Shown: positions 26,232 through 34,804 of the stretch, piece by piece | How positions within the stretch are numbered: position 1 is the first letter of the stretch | How the letters are laid out: each line of letters starts with the position of its first letter | DNA from: Chitinophagaceae bacterium | GTDB taxonomy: Bacteria; Bacteroidota; Bacteroidia; Chitinophagales; Chitinophagaceae | Length of the DNA stretch: 64,000 nt | NCBI GenBank assembly: GCA_016720775.1 | Contig: JADKJX010000010.1 | Location: 1 to 64,000, forward strand | Reading direction: 5' to 3' | Made by a program: the position numbers and the translations under genes | The notes under the pieces: generated by a model | Databases searched by the model: none | Seen by the model: only the letters and a program-made list of their open reading frames with translations | What the model was told of the DNA's origin: nothing

Positions 26232-27362
26232 TTAGTTAACTGCAGTCCGGGTCTCTGTTTTCCGGTAATGGATATTGCGCTCTTTTAAATAATTGAGGAT
26301 GAAATTAAAACAGGATTCATCCTTGCCAACAAGCTCTGGAGGAAAAACACCCTTTGTAATAAATAATTTTTGAACCAACATGTTCAATGCAGCCGTGCAG
26401 GTATACCCGGTTGTGCGGCTCATGGATGATGTTTGCGTAGCTGCATCGTATTCGTCATACAGGTTGTAATAAACCGTTTTTTCTGCATCACTTATTTTTA
26501 TCCGCATCAAGGTGAATTCCTCTTCAGTCTCGCCAAGTTTCCACTGATCAAATAAAAGAGCAGATGTGAATTCCATGGGAGAAATTTTTTGTCCTTTGAA
26601 TGAAACGGGTGCTGTATTTAAAAACCCCGCTTTGATCAATCCCTTCATCAGGTCGATATGCCCGGGGTAGCGCAATGTTTTTTCCTTCATGTTGGGAATA
26701 TGTCCCATGGTGAATAAGATGGAACGCAATCCGTCGGTATTAAACGATTCCAGCGTGCCCACTTTTTCAAAGTCGATCAGTTCGGCATCGCTAAGTGCCG
26801 GTTTGGTTACGATGTGGCTGTTCTCTACATAGCGGGCCGGCCTTGTATATTCTTCCAGTACGTCAACAGGGGAGAAAGGGGCCTTGTATTCAAACGGGTA
26901 AACCCTCTTCTTCGGCAGTCCGCCCACCATGCACTCAAAATCGGTGATCTTCATCCGTTCGTTGTAATAACCCAGGATCAGGTTGCTCATACCCGGCGCT
27001 ACACCGCAATCAGCAATGGCAGTAACATCATTTTCCTTTGCCAGTTTATCCAGATCCAGTGCATTCTCCGGGAAGAAAGAAATATCCACCACATTTTTTT
27101 TGGCAAGAATGACCGCTTCCAGGGTTTTATATCCCATAAAACCTGGTACGGCTGAAATGACAAAATCAAAATCCCGGAGTAAAGAATGATAGTTGCTGTA
27201 ATTACTCAGGTCTGCTTTTACTGTCTTAACAGAATTGTTTTTTTGCGTAAGCAGTTGCAGCGACCGTTCGCTTACATCAAAAGAAGTCACGGTATAATTT
27301 GCGGCCAGGTCAATCGCCATGGCACGTCCAACCATGCCGGCGCCTAAAATTGCTATTTGCAT
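26232..27362 (-). CDS. Saccharopine dehydrogenase-like NAD(P) oxidoreductase
   Basis: The 376-residue protein starts directly with the dinucleotide-binding fold, AILGAGMVGRAMAIDL (GxGxxG). The catalytic domain follows, with IADCGVAPGMSNLILGYYN near residue 118 and PFEYKAPFSPVDVLEEYTRPA near 155, matching the saccharopine dehydrogenase (Lys9) family. The family acts in lysine metabolism or on related amino-acid conjugates. With no LKR partner or pathway genes nearby, the substrate stays open. Confidence 0.85.
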   Translation of the reverse strand: MQIAILGAGMVGRAMAIDLAANYTVTSFDVSERSLQLLTQKNNSVKTVKADLSNYSNYHSLLRDFDFVISAVPGFMGYKTLEAVILAKKNVVDISFFPENALDLDKLAKENDVTAIADCGVAPGMSNLILGYYNERMKITDFECMVGGLPKKRVYPFEYKAPFSPVDVLEEYTRPARYVENSHIVTKPALSDAELIDFEKVGTLESFNTDGLRSILFTMGHIPNMKEKTLRYPGHIDLMKGLIKAGFLNTAPVSFKGQKISPMEFTSALLFDQWKLGETEEEFTLMRIKISDAEKTVYYNLYDEYDAATQTSSMSRTTGYTCTAALNMLVQKLFITKGVFPPELVGKDESCFNFILNYLKERNIHYRKTETRTAVN

Positions 27363-27445
27363 AAGAATGTATTTAATGCTCCGGTAACTTCAAAAGGTAG
27401 GAGGCTGAATTTGTAAATGAAAATTAATAGTAAATGGAATCCTGT

Positions 27446-27518
27446 CATGCTGAGGAACGAAGCATCCCTGTAGAATGAAATTCTTCTCCGCCCGCAGGCG
27501 GATCAGCATGACAGAAGC
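27446..27518. repeat. TGTCATGCTGA hairpin with TCCGCC palindrome at the tip
   Basis: TGTCATGCTGA at the left pairs with TCAGCATGACA at the right. Next to the right arm is TCCGCC-CGCA-GGCGGA (27487-27502), the same outline as the palindrome in the tRNA-Cys remnant. It lies in the 232-base gap before a convergent gene pair, where nothing else is recognised. Confidence 0.6.
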
Positions 27519-27594
27519 GACGTTCCATTCATCATGATGGAAACATAGGCAGAGAGCCTGTAGAAATGAGCGTATGTTTGTTTATTCTTCAAAC

Positions 27595-29760
27595 CTATCT
27601 TGTTTTTTTACTCACCAGCTTCAATTCACTGATGATATTCTTCGCTTCCGCATATTTATCCACGATGAACAACACATACCGGATATCAACCATTATATTG
27701 CGGCAGATGGTTGGATCGTAATTGATATCACTCATCGTTCCTTCCCAAACCCGGTCAAAGTTAAGGCCGATTAGGTTGCCGTTTGCATCCAGGGCCGGAC
27801 TGCCGGAATTACCACCCGTTGTATGATTGGCTGCAATGAAGCAAACCGGCTGACGGCCATTCACGCCATATCGGCCAAAATCTTTTTTCTTGTACAGGTC
27901 AATTAATTTCTGCGGAAGATCAAACTCGTAATCTCCTGGTTTGTATTTTTCCATCACCCCATCCATGTAACTGTAAAAATCAAACTTAACCGCATCCCTC
28001 GGCTGGTAAGGTTTTACATTGCCATAGGTAACACGAAGGGTGCTGTTGGCATCGGGATAAAATGCCTTCTGTGTAAACACATCCATCTGCGCCTGCATGT
28101 AGGTACGTTGCAACTGGTTAATGACAGCCTGCAGTTCATTCAGCTTTATACTCACATTGCTGCTGTATGTTTTCTGCATGTCCATCGAAAGCTGGAAAGC
28201 AGGATCGGCTTTTATCGCATCACAAACATCTTTTGCATTGCCTGTGAGCAAGGTCTTTATGGAAGCAAGCGAACCGAGTTTTGTTTTTGTATACAGGCTT
28301 GCAGCTGCATTTGCGTAACTGTTCCCATTCTGCTTCAGCATATCTTTCAACAACGGAGAAACATTTACATCTTTCTGCCCCGATACATACATTTCCATCA
28401 GCGATTCAAAAAGTTTCTGGTCAACCGTTGTATTGTACTCCTTAAAAAGTTCTTCCAGTGAGGCAAGTGTTTTGTCCTTTGCCGTGTTATAACCTGCTTC
28501 GCCATTTTTTTCAAGTGCATTTACCAGGCTGTTCAGTTGGCCGGCAAAACCCAGTATCTCTATCCGGGGAAATATCTCCGTATAATAATCCCTGGCGTAG
28601 GCATAGGGTTCAATATCGGTATAGGCCTGCTTCAGGTCTTTCAACAGGTTCATGTATGCAATGTTGAATTCCGGTTTTTGCAGAACGATCTTTTCAAAGC
28701 TGGCTTCCATTTCTTTTCGTTTGGCAACGGCATTTGTCTTGGTAAGTCCTAACACTTCGCCCTGCCATTTTTTCCAGGCATTGGAGATGGAAGCATATTT
28801 GGCTGCATACTGAATTTTTATTTCTTCATCCCTGCGCATAAACCCATCAATAACATTCAGTGCTTTGGTGCGGATGGCGATCTTTGCCGGGTCGCTCATG
28901 TTTACGATCTGCTCAATGGCGCTGGAATGTAAATACTCATTGGTGCGGCCGGGAAAACCGAATACCATCGTAAAATCTCCTTCCTTCACACCATCCAATG
29001 AAATGCTTAACGAACGTTTTGGTTTATAAGGAACATTTTCGGGTGAGTAAGCGGCAGGCTTATTGTCTTTACCTGCATAGATGCGGAACATGCTGAAGTC
29101 TCCTGTATGTCTTGGCCACATCCAGTTGTCGGTATCTTTTCCATAATTACCGATGGAAGATGGAGGAGCGCCAACCAATCGTACATCACGATAGGTCTCG
29201 GTAACGAACAGGTAATATTTGTTGCTTTCAAAAAAAGGCCGTACAATGAGGTCCTGGTAAGTTTCTTTTTTAGTGGAGGTTCTTAACGCAGCAATATTCT
29301 TATCAACTGCGCTTTGTCTTTCTTTCTCACTCATGCGGGCGTTTACATCTTTCAATACAGAAGCGGTCACATCATCAATGCGGATGATGAAAGTGGCAAA
29401 TAATCCGTCATTTCGTAATTCCTGGTCTTTGTTGTATGACCAGAAACCATCCCGGATATAATTATTCTGAATGGAAGAATGATTTTGTATGGCGTCAAAA
29501 CCACAGTGGTGATTAGTGAGCAGCAGGCCCTGGTCGGAAATCACTTCGGCGGTGCAGAATCCGCCAAAACTTACGATCGCATCTTTCAAACTTCCCTTGC
29601 TGATGTTGTAGATGTCGGAAGCATTTATCTTCATGCCCATCTTCTTCATCTGCTTTTCATTCAGACTCTGCAGCAGTTGCGGCAGCCACATGCCTTCTTC
29701 GGCGATTGTTTTACCTAAAAAAGAAATAAGAATGATCAGCAGGAGGAAATACTTTTTCAT
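27595..29760 (-). CDS. S46 family dipeptidyl-peptidase, probably DPP11-like
   Basis: From the ATG at 29760 (MKKYFLLLIILISFLGKTIA, a signal peptide) the protein is 721 residues. EEGMWLP and TNHHCGFD (catalytic His) lie near the N-terminus, and GGNSGSPALD holds the nucleophile near residue 650. S46 enzymes release dipeptides from N-termini in the periplasm. In the family the residue after FD near position 670 separates DPP7 (Gly) from DPP11 (Arg); here the word is NFDRVWEG, which suggests Asp/Glu preference. An upstream in-frame ATG adds 19 residues taken from a repeat region and is unlikely. Confidence 0.9.
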   Translation of the reverse strand: MKKYFLLLIILISFLGKTIAEEGMWLPQLLQSLNEKQMKKMGMKINASDIYNISKGSLKDAIVSFGGFCTAEVISDQGLLLTNHHCGFDAIQNHSSIQNNYIRDGFWSYNKDQELRNDGLFATFIIRIDDVTASVLKDVNARMSEKERQSAVDKNIAALRTSTKKETYQDLIVRPFFESNKYYLFVTETYRDVRLVGAPPSSIGNYGKDTDNWMWPRHTGDFSMFRIYAGKDNKPAAYSPENVPYKPKRSLSISLDGVKEGDFTMVFGFPGRTNEYLHSSAIEQIVNMSDPAKIAIRTKALNVIDGFMRRDEEIKIQYAAKYASISNAWKKWQGEVLGLTKTNAVAKRKEMEASFEKIVLQKPEFNIAYMNLLKDLKQAYTDIEPYAYARDYYTEIFPRIEILGFAGQLNSLVNALEKNGEAGYNTAKDKTLASLEELFKEYNTTVDQKLFESLMEMYVSGQKDVNVSPLLKDMLKQNGNSYANAAASLYTKTKLGSLASIKTLLTGNAKDVCDAIKADPAFQLSMDMQKTYSSNVSIKLNELQAVINQLQRTYMQAQMDVFTQKAFYPDANSTLRVTYGNVKPYQPRDAVKFDFYSYMDGVMEKYKPGDYEFDLPQKLIDLYKKKDFGRYGVNGRQPVCFIAANHTTGGNSGSPALDANGNLIGLNFDRVWEGTMSDINYDPTICRNIMVDIRYVLFIVDKYAEAKNIISELKLVSKKTR

Positions 29761-29793
29761 ATTCAGATCGTTTGCAGCAAATTTAGGTTTTGT

Positions 29794-29874
29794 GAACCAC
29801 ATAGTAACATAGGACACATAGGTAAAATATTCTCCTATTTATATTTCTATGTTTTCTATGTTACTATGTGGTTC
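29794..29874. repeat. GAACCACATAG hairpin element
   Basis: GAACCACATAGTAACATAG and its exact reverse complement end an 81-base element with an AT-rich centre. It belongs to a family also present at 42239, 46678 and 50382, and as separated arms around the GxxExxY gene. It lies between divergent genes. Confidence 0.85.
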
Positions 29875-29951
29875 AGTACCGTCCTAACCAGAAATTAACC
29901 CTTTGTTAGCATCCATGGCGTTATTTTTGCTCAGCAATACAAAATTTATCT

Positions 29952-30674
29952 ATGAAAAAGATTTTACTCTACCTCTCACTGGCTTTCCTCAGTTTTCAAA
30001 CCACCGAAGCACAGGGCATTAAAGGAATATTCGACAAGGTAACAAAGTCAACCTCCACCTCCGGCAGTAGCCTCAGCAATGAAGATATCATCAGCGGATT
30101 AAAAGACGCCTTACGGGTGGGTACCGACAGCAGTACCAGGAAACTGAGTAAGATGGATGGATTTTTTAAAGACGCCGCCATTAAAATATTAATGCCCGAA
30201 GAAGCAAAGAAAGTAGAAAGAACGCTCCGCAATTTTGGAATGGGCAGCCTGGTTGACAAAGCCGTTCTTTCCATGAACCGTGCTGCTGAAGATGCGGCAA
30301 GCGGTGTTGGAAATATTTTCTGGGATGCCATTAAAGGAATGAGCATAACAGACGGGTTGAAAATTTTACGTGGCGGTGATTTTGCTGCAACCGATTACCT
30401 CAAATCTATCACCACCAAACAACTCACCGAAAAATTCAGGCCGGTAATTGAAGCATCACTTATTAAGATGGATGCCACCAAATACTGGAACGATGTTTTT
30501 ACCAACTACAACCGTTTCTCCAAAGACCAGGTAAATACCGATCTCACTGCCTATGTAACTGAAAAGGCATTAAGCGGATTATTTTATAACATCAGCCTCC
30601 AGGAGCAGAAGATACGCAAGGATCCCGCTGCACAGGTAACAGATATCCTGAAAAAGGTTTTCAGCAGCAAGTAA
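29952..30674 (+). CDS. DUF4197 domain protein, exported
   Basis: The 240-residue protein has a signal peptide (MKKILLYLSLAFLSFQTTEAQ) and then the DUF4197 body: DIISGLKDALRVGT near residue 48, VERTLRNFGMGSLVDKAVLSMNRAAE near 92, and the C-terminal word ALSGLFYNISLQEQKIRKDP. It is all-helical and periplasmic. The function of the family is not known. Single gene ahead of the tricorn-like gene. Confidence 0.9.
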   Translation: MKKILLYLSLAFLSFQTTEAQGIKGIFDKVTKSTSTSGSSLSNEDIISGLKDALRVGTDSSTRKLSKMDGFFKDAAIKILMPEEAKKVERTLRNFGMGSLVDKAVLSMNRAAEDAASGVGNIFWDAIKGMSITDGLKILRGGDFAATDYLKSITTKQLTEKFRPVIEASLIKMDATKYWNDVFTNYNRFSKDQVNTDLTAYVTEKALSGLFYNISLQEQKIRKDPAAQVTDILKKVFSSK

Positions 30675-30677
30675 TGC

Positions 30678-30718
30678 ATGATCCCGTATCCGGCATCTTG
30701 TATCCTGTATCTATGATC
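30678..30718. repeat. Second GTATCC/GTATCT short array
   Basis: Imperfect copies of a 10-base word (CCCGTATCCGG, CTTGTATCCTG, TATCTATG) resemble the array at 25283-25331. The rest of the 108-base gap shows no feature. Confidence 0.4.
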
Positions 30719-30782
30719 TTTTCTATAAACGGCATTGCAGTAATTAGGCATCTCTGTATATTCACTCCCTAAATCAGCTGCA

Positions 30783-33700
30783 ATGAAATCGATCTTAGTT
30801 TCCTTTCTTTTCTCTTTTGTATCATTATCAATAACCGCACAGGATGGCAAGGCCTATTTCCTGTCGAATCCCTGTTTAACTCCCGATGGCCAAACCGTCA
30901 TCTTCAGCTTTGAAGGCGACCTATGGAAAGCGAATGTAAATAACGGCCAGGCCTCAAGATTGACTGCCATGCAGGGCTACGAGACTTCACCCCGTGTTTC
31001 GCCGGATGGAAAATGGATCGCTTTTACCGGAAGGCAGTACGGCAATGCCGATATATTTATGATGCCGGTTAATGGGGGGGAGATCAGGCAGATCACCTAC
31101 CACAGCGCCAATGATGAAGTAACAAGCTGGAGCTGGGATTCAAAAAGTATTTATTTCAACAGCGCCCGCATGGGACAGATCGCCGGATTTAAAGTAAGTG
31201 CCGAAGGCGGTACGCCGGCGAGGGTATTTGGAAATTATTTTTTCCAGTTCGATCATAATTTATTTGAACATCCACATCCGGGAAATATTTTCAACGATAC
31301 CTGGGAGAGCATTAACCAGGTACAGCGCAAAAGATATAAGGGGCCATTCAATCCCGATATACAATCGTACAATCCCAAAACAAAACAGTATAAAAGATAT
31401 ACCGATTGGGAAGGAAAAGACTTCGGCGCAACCATCGATAAGAACGGAAATGTTTATTTCATCTCTGATGAAGCCAATGGCGAATACAATCTTTATACCT
31501 TGGATAATGGTAAGAAAAAAGGACTTACAAGATTCAGTTCTTCCATTAAAACACCCCAGGTGAATGCCAATGGCGGTAAAATTGTTTTTGAACGGGATTA
31601 CCAGCTTTGGTTGTATGATGTAAGGTCCGATAAGGAAAATAAACTAGAGATCTCTATCATCCGCAACAACACCTTACCTAAAGAAAAGGATTTTGACGTA
31701 CGGGGAAATATCTCCGCATTTGACGTTTCGCCCGATGGGAAAAAACTGGCTTTTGTTTCCCGTGGTGAATTATTTGTGAGTGATGTTGAAGGGAAATTCA
31801 TAAAACAGGTAAACCGCAATTCGGCAGAACGGGTGAAAGAAGTAAAATGGCTGAGCAATAACAAAACACTTCTCTTTAATCAAACATTGGATGGCTATAG
31901 TAACTGGTACAGCATGCCGGCCGACAGCAGCGGAACGCCACGCCGGCTTACCGATGATAAAAAGAATAACCGCAGCATTGTGTTGAATGCAAAAAGAACC
32001 AAAGCTGTTTACCTGAGCGGGCGGGATGAAGTGAAACTGATGGACCTTAAAACAATGGACAGCAAAACTATCGTGAAAGATGAGATCTGGGGCTTTCAGA
32101 ATGCAAGCCCGGGATTTTCTCCCAATGATGAATATGTTTTGTTTACTGCTTACCGCAATTTTGAACAGGACATCCTTGTATATAATATTAAAGAGAACAA
32201 AACAACAAATCTTACTAATACGGGCATCACTGAAACAGACCCGGCCTGGTCGGCCGATGGAAAATATATCTATTTCACATCGCAGCGCCTGCGGCCTTCT
32301 TACCCGTTTGGTATGGCCAGTGCAAAAGTTTACCGGGTACCACTGGAGAAACTTGATGAACCTTATCGCATCGACAAGTTCAATGAAATGTTCAAAGAAG
32401 AAAAGAAGGATACCACTAAAAAAACCGTCAATGCCGATTCTGCCAAAGCCATGGTAATTGATACCGACCTGATCATGGAACGGCTTGAACAGGTAAGTCC
32501 GAATTTAGGCGCACAATTCCTGCAAGGCCTTTACCAGAAAGGAGAGAAGACAACGGTGCTTTATACCAGTAACCATGGCGAGGGGCGTAATGCACTCTGG
32601 AAAACTGTGATCGAACCTTTTGAACAAAACAAAACCGAAAAGATTGCCGGTACCGATAATGTATTTGGAACAGATATTATCGAAGTGAGTGATAAACTTT
32701 TTGTTTTATTAAATGGAACGATCAATAAACTAAGTCTTGATGCGAATAAAGCTGACCCGGTCAACATCAGCTATACCTTCCGCAGAAATTTATCCGAAGA
32801 ATTTGACCAGATGTTTTACGAGGCCTGGGCGCAAATGGAAGAAGGCTATTATGATGATAAGTTTCATGGCCTCAACTGGAATAAGACAAAAGAATATTAC
32901 AAACAATTTATTCCTTACCTGAATACACGTGCCGATTTAAGGGTGATGCTGAACGACATGCTGGGCGAACTGAATTCCTCTCACCAGGGCTTTGGCACGT
33001 TTGGCGATGATGAGACCATTGCTTTGCAGAACCAGACCATGGAAACGGGCATCATCTTCAACAATGAGAATCCATACACCGTTCAATACGTGGCAAAGCG
33101 TTCTGTTGCTGATAGAAAAGCAATAGATATAAAACCCGGTGACGTACTGGTGAAAGTGAACGATGAAGAAGTTGATAAAAGCATGGACAGGAATTATTAT
33201 TTCACCGTGCCGTCCCGTGACAGGGAACTGCGCCTTAGCTTTAACCGCAACGGGCAGATCGTAAATGTGAAGGTGCATCCGCAGGCAACATTGTTCAACA
33301 ACCTGTATGATGAATGGATCGACAATAACCAGAAAAGGGTAAATGAAAAAAGCAATGGCAGGATCGCTTATGGTTATATGAAGAATATGGGACAGGGTGA
33401 ACTGGAACAGTTCATCATCGACATGACGCAGGAACTGAATTCAAAAGATGCGCTGATATTCGATCTTAGGTATAATACCGGCGGTAATGTGCATGATGAA
33501 GTATTGAAATTTTTAAGTCAGCGTACCTACCTGCGCTGGAAATACCGCGATGGCGCATTGTCGCAGCAATCTAATTTTTCGCCAGCAGACAAGCCGATCA
33601 TCTTGCTGACCAATGAACAATCATTGAGCGATGCAGAAATGACATCAGCGGGATTCAAAGCATTGAAGCTGGGTAAGATCGTTGGCAATGAAACCTATCA

Positions 33701-33917
33701 CTGGATCATTTTCACCAGCGGTGTTTCGTTGGTAGACGGTTCCAGTGTTCGTATGCCAAGCTGGGGCTGTTACAGCCTGGATGGAAAAGACCTGGAAGCA
33801 AGTGGTGTGCAACCCGATATTAAAGTGATCAATACCTTTGAAGACAAACTCAATGGAAGAGACCCGCAGGTTGACAGGGCCGTGGAAGAGATACTGAAGA
33901 TGCTGGGTAGAAAATAA
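30783..33917 (+). CDS. Tricorn-like S41 peptidase with beta-propeller and PDZ, exported
   Basis: The 1044-residue protein has a signal peptide (MKSILVSFLFSFVSLSITAQ) and many PD40/WD40 propeller blades over about residues 25-560 (SPRVSPDGKWIAFTG, AWSADGKYIYFTSQ). A helical region with LNSSHQGFG, a PDZ segment (IKPGDVLVKVNDEEV near 790) and an S41 core follow. The nucleophile is in NEQSLSDAEMTSAGF near residue 950. This order matches bacterial tricorn protease homologues, which degrade peptides passed through the propeller. Location should be periplasmic. Confidence 0.9.
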   Translation: MKSILVSFLFSFVSLSITAQDGKAYFLSNPCLTPDGQTVIFSFEGDLWKANVNNGQASRLTAMQGYETSPRVSPDGKWIAFTGRQYGNADIFMMPVNGGEIRQITYHSANDEVTSWSWDSKSIYFNSARMGQIAGFKVSAEGGTPARVFGNYFFQFDHNLFEHPHPGNIFNDTWESINQVQRKRYKGPFNPDIQSYNPKTKQYKRYTDWEGKDFGATIDKNGNVYFISDEANGEYNLYTLDNGKKKGLTRFSSSIKTPQVNANGGKIVFERDYQLWLYDVRSDKENKLEISIIRNNTLPKEKDFDVRGNISAFDVSPDGKKLAFVSRGELFVSDVEGKFIKQVNRNSAERVKEVKWLSNNKTLLFNQTLDGYSNWYSMPADSSGTPRRLTDDKKNNRSIVLNAKRTKAVYLSGRDEVKLMDLKTMDSKTIVKDEIWGFQNASPGFSPNDEYVLFTAYRNFEQDILVYNIKENKTTNLTNTGITETDPAWSADGKYIYFTSQRLRPSYPFGMASAKVYRVPLEKLDEPYRIDKFNEMFKEEKKDTTKKTVNADSAKAMVIDTDLIMERLEQVSPNLGAQFLQGLYQKGEKTTVLYTSNHGEGRNALWKTVIEPFEQNKTEKIAGTDNVFGTDIIEVSDKLFVLLNGTINKLSLDANKADPVNISYTFRRNLSEEFDQMFYEAWAQMEEGYYDDKFHGLNWNKTKEYYKQFIPYLNTRADLRVMLNDMLGELNSSHQGFGTFGDDETIALQNQTMETGIIFNNENPYTVQYVAKRSVADRKAIDIKPGDVLVKVNDEEVDKSMDRNYYFTVPSRDRELRLSFNRNGQIVNVKVHPQATLFNNLYDEWIDNNQKRVNEKSNGRIAYGYMKNMGQGELEQFIIDMTQELNSKDALIFDLRYNTGGNVHDEVLKFLSQRTYLRWKYRDGALSQQSNFSPADKPIILLTNEQSLSDAEMTSAGFKALKLGKIVGNETYHWIIFTSGVSLVDGSSVRMPSWGCYSLDGKDLEASGVQPDIKVINTFEDKLNGRDPQVDRAVEEILKMLGRK

Positions 33918-33934
33918 CATTGCTTGTTGTTTTT

Positions 33935-34433
33935 AACCACATAGGAACATAGGTAACATAGAATACTTTTCCTGTATGGAGATCAGCAGGAAATATTTAA
34001 ATGAGCTTACATATGCAGTAATTGGATGTGCTATTGAAGTGCATAAACAAATTGGCCCAGGGCTACTTGAAAGTGTTTATGAAAAGTGCTTTTTACGGGA
34101 ACTGGCATTAAAAGGGCTTTTATATAAAAACCAGGTTTGGGTACCACTTCAATATAAGGGGTTAAAGCTTGATGCTGAGTTAAGATTAGATGTATTGGTG
34201 GAAGATATACTTTGTGTGGAATTAAAAGCGCAGGATGGCTTACTGCCTATACATGAAGCTGTTTTATTCTCTTATATGCAAATGCTGCAAAAGCCTAAAG
34301 GTATCCTCATCAACTTTCATTGTATAAATATTTTTAAAGAGGGGCAGAAAACATTAGTAAACGATCTTTTTGGATCATTACCCGAAGAGTAAATCCTATG
34401 TGTTTTCTATGTTCACTATGTCCTATGTGGTTC
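33935..34433. mobile_element. Candidate mobile unit: split GAACCACATAG hairpin enclosing a GxxExxY gene
   Basis: The left arm AACCACATAGGAACATAGG (33935-33953, continuing to 33962) and the right arm CCTATGTGGTTC (34422-34433, with further ACTATG and CTATGTTC words from 34394) are the two halves of the hairpin seen whole at 29794-29874 and three other places. Here the loop is replaced by a 139-codon gene that fits tightly, starting 13 bases after the left arm and stopping 1 base before the right arm. This is like an autonomous member of a family whose other copies are short. Mobility is inferred, not shown. Confidence 0.5.
33976..34392 (+). CDS. GxxExxY family protein (PD-(D/E)XK nuclease-like)
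   Basis: The 138-residue protein matches the GxxExxY family. The namesake motif is GLLESVY near residue 32, preceded by AVIGCAIEVHKQIGPG, and YKGLKLDAELRLDVLVED is followed by CVELKAQD. The D...ExK arrangement of the last two is that of PD-(D/E)XK nucleases, so a nuclease fold is likely, though activity is not established for the family. It is enclosed by the two arms of a dispersed inverted repeat, which suggests a link to that element rather than to the neighbouring tricorn-like gene. Confidence 0.85.
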   Translation: MEISRKYLNELTYAVIGCAIEVHKQIGPGLLESVYEKCFLRELALKGLLYKNQVWVPLQYKGLKLDAELRLDVLVEDILCVELKAQDGLLPIHEAVLFSYMQMLQKPKGILINFHCINIFKEGQKTLVNDLFGSLPEE

Positions 34434-34804
34434 ATTGATCCCCGGCCCAGTCACCCTAAAAAAATCCCTTGCAATAGCTAATGTTATTAAATTATTACCT
34501 ATTATTGCAAATAAAATTGCCACTCCGTAGAAACGGAGTGACTTTTTTAACGATTGCTTGCTATATGAAAAAGTTTATTTCTTTTCTTTGCTGACCGGTT
34601 CAGCGTAAAGGCCTTGGTTGCCTTCTAACGATTGATTGTTTTCCTTTAGCGATTGCCTGCTGTATGAATTGATCAACTATCTGAAACAAAAATAAGATGG
34701 GGGATCATCTATACCTAACCAAGTTGGGTAAGATTTTACCTTGTTAAAAACAATCCGTTGATAACAAAACCTTTTACAGTGCCGGCTTCTATACAAATTT
34801 CTTT
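34434..34804. other. Intergenic region with one strong hairpin, no gene seen
   Basis: These 371 bases hold no convincing reading frame. They contain a terminator-like hairpin at 34521-34547 and several copies of a CGATTGCTTGC/GCGATTGCCTGC word (34551, 34650). A single TGTATGAATTG at 34661-34671 matches the operator motif of the 50-63 kb locus. It faces away from the downstream gene and has no partner at 21 bp, so it is probably chance. Confidence 0.5.
34521..34547 (+). terminator. Rho-independent terminator hairpin
   Basis: CACTCCGT-AGAA-ACGGAGTG forms a perfect 8-bp stem followed by ACTTTTTT. It is 128 bases after the GxxExxY stop, too far to be an obvious end for that gene, and could close a short non-coding transcript starting after 34433. 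Confidence 0.65.

Noticed and set aside
34661..34671. Single TGTATGAATTG as an operator for the gene at 34805
   Set aside because: It is oriented away from that gene and has no partner at 21 bp, unlike the other sites.
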